Shown: in pieces, positions 40,635 through 46,267 of the stretch
How the letters are laid out: every line of letters begins with the position of its first letter
Numbering within the stretch: position 1 is the stretch's first letter
Assembly (NCBI GenBank): GCA_017527675.1
Contig: JAFXPU010000009.1
Location: 1 to 46,267, forward strand
DNA length: 46,267 bases
Source: Bacilli bacterium
GTDB taxonomy: Bacteria > Bacillota_I > Bacilli_A > RF39 > UBA660
Reading direction: 5' to 3'
Notes under the pieces: model-generated
What the model was told of the DNA's origin: nothing
Databases searched by the model: none
Seen by the model: only the letters and a program-made list of their open reading frames with translations
Position numbers and translations under genes: made by a program

Positions 40635-41077
40635 GCCATACCCCCTGAAATAAGATACCTAATAAGGCCAAAAAAATAAGAACTAACAACACCATAAACA
40701 ATTACTGAACCAGCTAATTTAAACATATTAGAACCTATACCAGTAACAAGACCTTCTTTTTTGTAATCAATTGAAGCACTCATCATAGAATGAGCAAATC
40801 CAGTTATTGGAATAATCAAACCACATTTAGCATGTTCTACTAATTTATCAAAAAAACCTAAAGATGTTAATAAACAACTTATAAATATTAAAGTAATAAT
40901 CATTAAAGCTGAAGAATAATTTTGACTTAAGGAAAAAGTATTTTTATAAAAATCTATTAAAAATTGACCAATTATACCCATAAAGCCACCTACTAAAAAA
41001 GCCACTAAACCATTTAGTAATCTATTTTCTTTAGGGCAATGTTTTTTAACTAATATTTGATACTTCTTTTTATCCAT
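40631..41077 (-). CDS. spoVAC: Stage V sporulation protein AC
   Basis: 148 aa. HCPKENRLLNGLVAFLVGGF, GFFDKLVEHAKCGLIIPITG and FAHSMMSASIDYKKEG are SpoVAC motifs; about four membrane helices. SpoVAC acts as a mechanosensitive channel in the spore membrane. It is first in the spoVAC-D-E operon behind a sigma-G-like promoter and has AGGAGG. Confidence 0.95.
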   Translation of the reverse strand: MDKKKYQILVKKHCPKENRLLNGLVAFLVGGFMGIIGQFLIDFYKNTFSLSQNYSSALMIITLIFISCLLTSLGFFDKLVEHAKCGLIIPITGFAHSMMSASIDYKKEGLVTGIGSNMFKLAGSVIVYGVVSSYFFGLIRYLISGGMA

Positions 41078-41095
41078 AAAAAAGCCTCCTAACCA

Positions 41096-41126
41096 TATTA
41101 TGGTTAAAAGGTTTTTAGTTTATACA
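41096..41126 (-). promoter_or_regulatory. Sigma-G-like promoter of spoVAC-D-E
   Basis: TGTATA (41121-41126), 18-bp spacer, CATAATA (41096-41102). The spoVA operon of Bacillus is sigma-G dependent. The expected start falls almost on the AGGAGG, so the transcript leader is very short. The -10 is in a TAACCATA/TATGGTTA inverted repeat. Confidence 0.65.
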
Positions 41127-41128
41127 AA

Positions 41129-41497
41129 TTAAGAACAATTTTCCATATATTTAAATTCATTTTGTTTATATGTTGCATCATAAGTTATTTTAACATAACC
41201 AGTTATTTGTTTGGTTTTCTTTTCACGTGGATCTTTTAGGCTATCTTTAGTTACATAACCTTCTGATTCTAATTTTGAAATGTTTAAACAATATGGCACA
41301 TTAGTTCCAACAAATTCATAGTTATCCAATGCCCATTTTTCTGCGGCCTTTTCAATATAATCAATATTTTGTTTATATATATTTTCACGTGAATTACTAA
41401 CTACTTTAAATATTATTGTTGTTGTAACAATAGCTAAAATAGAAAGTATAACTATAACAGCAAGTAACTCCACTAACGTAAATCCTTTTTTATTCAT
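41129..41497 (-). CDS. Type IV pilin-like protein
   Basis: 122 aa. Prepilin signal KKGFTLVELLAVIVIL with Glu at the usual fifth position after the cleavage site, one hydrophobic helix and a small head domain with two Cys (YCLNISKLESEGYV and the C-terminal ENCS), probably a disulphide. The KDPR motif and the region before it are shared with the first part of the large pilin-like protein at 3807, so the two are related. It starts inside the end of the upstream 41490 gene (8-nt overlap). Confidence 0.85.
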   Translation of the reverse strand: MNKKGFTLVELLAVIVILSILAIVTTTIIFKVVSNSRENIYKQNIDYIEKAAEKWALDNYEFVGTNVPYCLNISKLESEGYVTKDSLKDPREKKTKQITGYVKITYDATYKQNEFKYMENCS

Positions 41498-42209
41498 TTA
41501 TATCACCATCATCTTCTTCTAAACAATCTTTATATTTTTCTACCCTACTTCTGTGACTATCTGGCTTTTTTTCGTTTAAATATGGTTTTAAAAGTTCCAT
41601 TTGAGCCATAGCTTCACTAAGTTTTTGACTGATAGTTGAAACATTACTATTTAGTTTAATATAATAATCATTTATATTACTTATAACACCAAATGTTTGA
41701 CTTTTAACAATAACATAAATATTATTTAAAAGTCTTAATGAATCTTCTTTAGAGATATTAGGTTTAGTATTTAGAATTCTAGTTGTTATTCTTTTAGCAA
41801 ATATTTCATTTACATTACTAATAAATTTATCTTCTAATAAGTATGATTCTTTTAAATCTCCTAAATAAGCTAAAATGTTTTTACATCTATCACGATCTGA
41901 TACTTCTGAATCCATAAAAATATCTTCTATTTTAGTATAGTTTATTATTTCATTTTCATACTTGGTATTATAATTCATAATAACTTTATTGAAATCTAAT
42001 TGAATACCATCTGAAATAATTGATACATCAATGTTAATATTATATTTTTCTTTTATTAACATTGTTATTTTACGTGATAAGTCAAAAGCATAATTTTCTA
42101 TTTGAATGCTTTTTTCTTTTTCATAATGTTTTATTTCACTATTAACTACAGATAAGTACTTATCCATTAAAGAATTAAACTTATCTTCCATTCTTTTTAC
42201 ATCATTCAT
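41490..42209 (-). CDS. Helical cytoplasmic protein of unknown function
   Basis: About 239 aa, no membrane segment, predicted mostly helical (VKRMEDKFNSLMDKYLSVVN, SNVSTISQKLSEAMAQMELL). No family recognised. The C-terminus is hydrophilic and acidic. RBS AGGTGAT lies before ATGATG. It is translationally coupled to the pilin-like gene, so a role with that pilin is possible but not shown. Confidence 0.65.
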   Translation of the reverse strand: MNDVKRMEDKFNSLMDKYLSVVNSEIKHYEKEKSIQIENYAFDLSRKITMLIKEKYNINIDVSIISDGIQLDFNKVIMNYNTKYENEIINYTKIEDIFMDSEVSDRDRCKNILAYLGDLKESYLLEDKFISNVNEIFAKRITTRILNTKPNISKEDSLRLLNNIYVIVKSQTFGVISNINDYYIKLNSNVSTISQKLSEAMAQMELLKPYLNEKKPDSHRSRVEKYKDCLEEDDGDINE

Positions 42210-42270
42210 CATATCACCTATAATCTAAAATTAATTATAACACGGATTTAATAATAAGTAAATTAAGAAT

Positions 42271-42298
42271 AAAAAAAAGCAAATTATTTTGCTTTTTT
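42271..42298 (-). terminator. Terminator of the aquaporin gene
   Basis: AAAAAGCAAA/TTTGCTTTTT hairpin with T run on the minus strand. Confidence 0.8.
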
Positions 42299-43015
42299 AA
42301 CTATTTTTTTAGCAGGAGTTTTAGTTTCAACTTTTACTTCTACTTCTTCTGGAACTTTTATAAATTTATAAACTAGAGCAGCTAAGATTGCTCCAATAAA
42401 TGGTCCTACAATGAATACCCAAACTTGTTCTATAGCTTTACCACCCATAAATATTGCTGGTGCTAGTGAACGAGCTGGATTAACTGATGTACCAGTTAAT
42501 TTGATTCCTAATAAATGTACAAATGCTAAAGTTAAACCAATAACAATTGGAGCAACGCTTGATTTTTTAGAATCTGCTGTAACACCAAGTACAGCAAATA
42601 CAAATACAAATGTTAAAACGATTTCTGTAACTAAAGCACAAAGTAATCCAATTCCAATTGCAGATGCATCACCAAATCCATTTTGTCCTAAACCAACAAA
42701 TTCTAAAGCACCTAAATTAGAATCTTTAATAATGTACATTAATAATAATGAACCTAATGTAGCTCCTATTAATTGAGATACTAAATAACCAATAGCATCT
42801 TTTAAACTAATTCTTTTATCAATTAACATTGATAAAGTAATAGCTGGATTAACATGGCATCCAGATACTGGTCCTATTACATAAGCAAGTGCTACAATAG
42901 CAAGACCAAATGCTAATGATGTAGCAACAATATCAGCATTAGTGAATACTGCAACACCACATCCGAATAATACTAAAACAAAAGTTCCAATAATTTCTGA
43001 TAAATATTTTTTCAT
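42284..43015 (-). CDS. MIP family channel (aquaporin type)
   Basis: 243 aa with six membrane helices and two half-helices. The first NPA box is HVNPAITLSM (Asn56), the second TSVNPARSLAPAIF; NPARS with no extra loop insertions is closer to water-selective AqpZ than to GlpF. GTFVLVLFGCGVAVF and GPFIGAILAALVYKF fit. The C-terminus carries a Lys/Glu-rich tail not usual in the family. It stands alone between its own promoter and terminator. Confidence 0.92.
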   Translation of the reverse strand: MKKYLSEIIGTFVLVLFGCGVAVFTNADIVATSLAFGLAIVALAYVIGPVSGCHVNPAITLSMLIDKRISLKDAIGYLVSQLIGATLGSLLLMYIIKDSNLGALEFVGLGQNGFGDASAIGIGLLCALVTEIVLTFVFVFAVLGVTADSKKSSVAPIVIGLTLAFVHLLGIKLTGTSVNPARSLAPAIFMGGKAIEQVWVFIVGPFIGAILAALVYKFIKVPEEVEVKVETKTPAKKIVKKAK

Positions 43016-43033
43016 ATTTCTACCTCCATCTTA

Positions 43034-43062
43034 ATTTTAGTATAACCAATTTCTTTTGTCAA
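43034..43062 (-). promoter_or_regulatory. Sigma-A promoter of the aquaporin gene
   Basis: TTGACA (43057-43062), 17 bp, TAAAAT (43034-43039). Confidence 0.8.
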
Positions 43063-43084
43063 CTATTTGATACTTGGTTTACAA

Positions 43085-43114
43085 AAAAGAAAGTAAATCA
43101 ATTACTTTCTTTAT
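43085..43114 (-). terminator. Terminator of topA
   Basis: AAAGAAAGTAA/TTACTTTCTTT with a short loop spans the topA TGA; T run follows on the minus strand. Confidence 0.75.
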
Positions 43115-45131
43115 AATCACAACTAGAACATTTAATTTGTCCTTTTTTCTCTGTTAACATTTCTCCACATTCAGGACATTTATCCCCTGTTGGCTTATCC
43201 CAATAAGCAGTCTTACATTTTGGATAATTATTGCATCCATAGAATACTTTACCTTTTTTACTATGTTTTTCAACAATTTGGCCACCACAATTTGGGCAAA
43301 CACATACTTCAGTAATTTTTGTTTCATCTTGTTTAATATATTTGCACTTTGGATAATTAGAACATGCTACAAATTCACCATAACGGCCTTTTCTAATTAC
43401 TAATGGATTACCACATTTAGGACAATCCTCACCAGTTTCTTGAACCTCTTTTTTAGGCATTTTTTCAAAAGCATCTTTTAAGCTATCCTCAAAATCATTA
43501 TAAAATGATTTTAAGACTTTAACATGGTCAGATTTTCCTTCAGCTATTTTATCCAAATCTGTTTCCATATTTGCTGTATATTCAACATTTATTAAATGAC
43601 TAAATCCAGCTTGTAAGCTATCAGTTATTTCAACACCAATCTCAGTAGGAACAAATTTCTTATCAACTAAATTAGTATAACCACGTTTCTTTAAAATATC
43701 CATGGTTGTTGCATATGTTGATGGACGACCTATACCTAATTCTTCCATGGTTTGAATTAATTTAGCCTCTGTATAACGTGCAGGTGGTTTTGTAAAATGT
43801 TGTTCTTTTTCAATATCACTAGCTACAATAACATTTGATTTATATGTATCAAGTGGTGGTAATTTAGTATCTTTAGTATCTTCATAATCAGCATAAATTT
43901 TTAAATAACCATCAAAAGTAATAATTTGTCCAGTCGCTTTAAATTGATAATTATTATTATCTAATACAACTGTTGTATTTAAAGTTTTAGCAGGACTCAT
44001 TAAAGAAGCTAGTGCACGAACATAAATAAGGTTATATAGTTTGTATTCATCATTAGTTAAGTATTTTTTAACTGATTCTGGTGTTCTTAAAATACTTGTT
44101 GGTCGAATAGCTTCATGAGCATCTTGAACATTTTCAGTCTTTTTAGATGTTTTAACAAAGCCTATATATTCTTTACCATATTTATCTTCAATATATTTAT
44201 AACAACTAGAAACAAACTCATTAGATAAACGAATAGAATCAGTTCTCATATAACTAATTAATCCGACAGTATCATCACCTAAATCAATACCTTCATATAG
44301 TTTTTGAGCTATTTGCATTGTTTTTTTAGCATTAAAATTTAATTTATTGGATGCATCTTGTTGTAAAGTACTAGTAATATATGGAAATTTAGATTGTTTT
44401 TGTTTTTCTGTCTTTTTAACATCTTCTATTTTAAAAGAGTTTGATAATTTAGCTAATATATCATTAGCCTCAGCTTCTGATTTAATTTCAATATCTTTAT
44501 GATTATAATTAAATAATTCTGCTTCAAAGTCATTAAAAATGGCTTTAATTGTATAATATTCTTCTTGTTTGAAAGCTTCTATTTCTCTTTCACGATCAAC
44601 AATTAATTTTAAAGCAACTGATTGAACACGTCCTGCTGATGTACCCGTTGTTTTAGAACGGATTAATTTAGATAATCTAAAACCAATTATTCTATCTAAT
44701 ATACGACGTGTTTCTTGACTATTAACTAAGTTTTTATCAATCTTTCTTACATGTTTAAATGCTTCTTGAACTGCACTTTTAGTTATTTCATTAAAAACAA
44801 CACGATCAGAGTTTTTATCATCTAAACCCAAAACATCATATAAATGCCAAGATATAGCTTCCCCTTCACGGTCAGGGTCGGTTGCAAGATAAACATGTTT
44901 TGCATCTTTACAATCTTTTTTAAGATCACGAATAACATTAGCTTTACCTTTCATAGCAATATAATCAGGTTTAAAATCATCATCAATATCTACACCTAAA
45001 CCATATTTGCCCTTAGTAGATAAATCCCTAACATGACCTTTAGATGAAACTACTTTGTAGTCAGTTCCTAAGTATTTTTCAATTGGTTTAGTCTTACTTG
45101 GTGATTCCACTATTACTAAATTCTTAGACAT
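43098..45131 (-). CDS. topA: DNA topoisomerase I
   Basis: About 677 aa type IA enzyme. TOPRIM domain (LVIVESPSKTKPIEKYLG, YLATDPDREGEAISWHL), active-site Tyr in GLISYMRTDSIRLS, GIGRPSTYATT, then three C-terminal zinc ribbons: CPKCG/CSNYPKC, CPNCG/CNNYPKC and CPECG/CSSC. It relaxes negative supercoils. ATG at 45131 has AAGG nine nt upstream; the ATG at 45140 abuts it. It ends in TGA. Confidence 0.96.
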   Translation of the reverse strand: MSKNLVIVESPSKTKPIEKYLGTDYKVVSSKGHVRDLSTKGKYGLGVDIDDDFKPDYIAMKGKANVIRDLKKDCKDAKHVYLATDPDREGEAISWHLYDVLGLDDKNSDRVVFNEITKSAVQEAFKHVRKIDKNLVNSQETRRILDRIIGFRLSKLIRSKTTGTSAGRVQSVALKLIVDREREIEAFKQEEYYTIKAIFNDFEAELFNYNHKDIEIKSEAEANDILAKLSNSFKIEDVKKTEKQKQSKFPYITSTLQQDASNKLNFNAKKTMQIAQKLYEGIDLGDDTVGLISYMRTDSIRLSNEFVSSCYKYIEDKYGKEYIGFVKTSKKTENVQDAHEAIRPTSILRTPESVKKYLTNDEYKLYNLIYVRALASLMSPAKTLNTTVVLDNNNYQFKATGQIITFDGYLKIYADYEDTKDTKLPPLDTYKSNVIVASDIEKEQHFTKPPARYTEAKLIQTMEELGIGRPSTYATTMDILKKRGYTNLVDKKFVPTEIGVEITDSLQAGFSHLINVEYTANMETDLDKIAEGKSDHVKVLKSFYNDFEDSLKDAFEKMPKKEVQETGEDCPKCGNPLVIRKGRYGEFVACSNYPKCKYIKQDETKITEVCVCPNCGGQIVEKHSKKGKVFYGCNNYPKCKTAYWDKPTGDKCPECGEMLTEKKGQIKCSSCDYKESN

Positions 45132-45159
45132 ATTCCACATCCTTTTTTCCTATTCAATA

Positions 45160-45188
45160 TATATACACTATAAAAAATCTTTTGTCAA
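45160..45188 (-). promoter_or_regulatory. Sigma-A promoter of topA
   Basis: TTGACA (45183-45188), 17 bp, TATATA (45160-45165). Confidence 0.75.
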
Positions 45189-45279
45189 CACATTAAAATA
45201 TAAACTTTTTTTACTGTTACTAAATTATATATGCATATTTTTATTAATTATGAAAAAAATACATTTAGGTGATTAGATA

Positions 45280-45438
45280 ATGCAAGAAACTCAAAAAATA
45301 AAATGTAATGTTTATAGTTGTAAATTTTGTAACTGTGATTATAATCAGTGTATGTTAAACGAAATTAAAATAGTTAACAACTCAAATAACATGAAAAAAG
45401 AAGATACAATGTGTACAAATTATAAAAAAGAATCATAA
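45280..45438 (+). CDS. DUF1540 small Cys-rich protein
   Basis: 52 aa. Cys pattern CNVYSCKFCNCDYNQC, then MLNEIKIVN, and CTNY near the end: the C-x4-C...C...I-x-V...TxC-x-x-F/Y layout of DUF1540, a small metal- or disulphide-stabilised domain common in Clostridia and Bacilli. AGGTGATTAGAT precedes the ATG. Function unknown; some members are sporulation-associated. Divergent from topA. Confidence 0.8.
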   Translation: MQETQKIKCNVYSCKFCNCDYNQCMLNEIKIVNNSNNMKKEDTMCTNYKKES

Positions 45439-45441
45439 TAT

Positions 45442-45470
45442 TTGAATTACTCCGATATATGTGATAAAAT
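45442..45470 (+). promoter_or_regulatory. Sigma-A promoter of the 45493 lipoprotein
   Basis: TTGAAT, 17 bp, TAAAAT, 22 nt before the start codon. Confidence 0.65.
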
Positions 45471-45492
45471 GTAATGGAAAGGAGTAAGTTAA

Positions 45493-46122
45493 ATGAAGAA
45501 AGTTAAATACTTATTGCTAGTTTTTATGGCACTTGTAGTTTTAACTGGATGCGAAATTAATGTTAATAACGATAAAAAAGATTCTGAAACTGAAGTAGTT
45601 GAAAAGGACACTAAAGATGATACAGAGAAAGATAATAAGAAAGACAATAAAAAGGATGATACTTTAGAAGGTGTTGTTTCATTTGATAAAATTGAATCTG
45701 CTTATGACAAAATCGAAGACAATTCTGAGGAAACTTTAGTTTGTGAATTAAGTGAAGCTGGTCAAGATTTTGAAATGACAGTTGGATTCAAAAAAGACGA
45801 AATCAATACAATGGGTGTTGAAATGGTTATGAATCTAAAAGATTATGGGATTACTGCTGATCAATTCGAACAAGTTGCTGATTTAACTGGAGATCAATTG
45901 TTAGAAGCAATGGGATTAAACAAAGGAGCAAAAGGAATTGCTGCAGCAATCAAAACTGATAAAGATGATTTATCAATGACTATTAAAATCGTTATTAACT
46001 TTAAAGAAGCTGATCCAGAAGTAGTTGACACATTAGGAATTAATTTTTCTGAAGAAGATTTAAAACATTCTTATAAAGAAATTAAAGAAGAAGCAATTGC
46101 TCAAGGCTATAATTGTAGATAA
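45493..46122 (+). CDS. Lipoprotein of unknown function
   Basis: 209 aa. Signal peptide with lipobox LTGC (Cys20), a long Lys/Asp/Glu-rich linker (about 24-58) and a compact domain from about 60 to the end. That domain (KKDEINTMGVEMVMNLKDYG, VVDTLGINFSEEDL) and the final Cys with Cys near 91 (ETLVCELSE) recall small DUF1307/YehR-like lipoproteins, but the match is weak. Strong RBS AAAGGAG. Followed by a terminator at 46186. Confidence 0.78.
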   Translation: MKKVKYLLLVFMALVVLTGCEINVNNDKKDSETEVVEKDTKDDTEKDNKKDNKKDDTLEGVVSFDKIESAYDKIEDNSEETLVCELSEAGQDFEMTVGFKKDEINTMGVEMVMNLKDYGITADQFEQVADLTGDQLLEAMGLNKGAKGIAAAIKTDKDDLSMTIKIVINFKEADPEVVDTLGINFSEEDLKHSYKEIKEEAIAQGYNCR

Positions 46123-46185
46123 TAAAAAGGGTTCTTTGTCAAATAGTGTTGGTAGACAACAAATACGATAAATGAATTGATATTG

Positions 46186-46211
46186 AAGAGTGATTTTTAT
46201 CACTCTTTTAT
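46186..46211 (+). terminator. Terminator after the 45493 lipoprotein
   Basis: AAGAGTGAT/ATCACTCTT with a 4-nt loop, then T-rich sequence. Confidence 0.8.
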
Positions 46212-46267
46212 AATGCCTTTAATTAAAAATATTCTAGATATAAAATGATCAAATTTTCTATAACCAA

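Noticed and set aside
42411-42776. 121-aa plus-strand frame opposite the aquaporin gene
   Set aside because: Shadow of a well-conserved membrane protein; no promoter or RBS.
1-46267. Insertion sequences, prophage or CRISPR arrays
   Set aside because: No transposase, integrase, phage structural gene, cas gene or spaced repeats were seen in any frame.

Overview
The window looks like a chromosomal segment of an AT-rich, endospore-forming, Gram-positive member of the Bacillota (Bacilli or Erysipelotrichia/Mollicutes-related). This rests on very low GC, AGGAGGTGATC-type ribosome binding sites, T-box riboswitches, Bacillus-like gene order (era-yqzL-recO, mltG-trmR, ireB-ruvX-DUF1292, comEA-comEC, yqfC-yqfD, spoVAC-D-E), the spore protein SspI and a Mollicutes-like MraZ box. 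Species is not determinable. TGA is used as an ordinary stop (rsmH, topA, cdd, spoVAC, the DUF1016 gene), so the genetic code is standard. Almost everything is on the minus strand; the plus strand carries only six small or secretory genes.

Layout. 1-5.8 kb: edge of a NIF3/YqfO-like gene, an orphan DUF1016 nuclease, comEC (broken by a homopolymer frameshift), comEA, and a very large pilin-like fusion with Ig-like and glycine-rich domains. 5.8-11 kb: an asparagine-tRNA regulon. A strong promoter and a T-box leader with specifier AAC are followed by two tRNA-Asn(GTT) genes, a terminator, gatC-gatA-gatB and asnS. 11-15.4 kb: an RNase J-like protein with degraded metal ligands, trmR, mltG, DUF1292, ruvX, ireB. 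15.4-22.1 kb: division and wall cluster, transcribed mraZ-rsmH-ftsL-pbpB then murL-murD. The MurL-MurD pair points to the alternative route in which L-Glu is added to the peptidoglycan precursor and then epimerised. The promoter carries four 10-bp MraZ boxes. 22.1-30 kb: two tiny YjcZ-like spore membrane peptides, a PrsA-like foldase (+), recX, a solute-binding/GGDEF sensor with a degenerate active site, an envelope cluster (DUF948, YtxH, disordered acidic protein, lipoprotein) and trmB.

30-36.4 kb: a coat-like peptide and sspI (+), glyS behind a very short T-box leader, two unknown proteins, recO, DUF1653, yqzL, era, cdd, dgkA, ybeY. 36.4-46.3 kb: an ADP-ribosylglycohydrolase gene with one in-frame TGA, a VanZ-like protein, yqfD, yqfC (no conventional start codon), spoVAE-spoVAD-spoVAC behind a sigma-G-like promoter, a second pilin-like protein, a coiled protein, an aquaporin, topA, a DUF1540 peptide and a lipoprotein.

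The most unusual items are the T-box that precedes genes for its own tRNA ligand, the MurD/MurL pair, the minimal glyS T-box, the TGA-interrupted ADP-ribosylglycohydrolase, the AUC-start yqfC and the comEC slippery tract.
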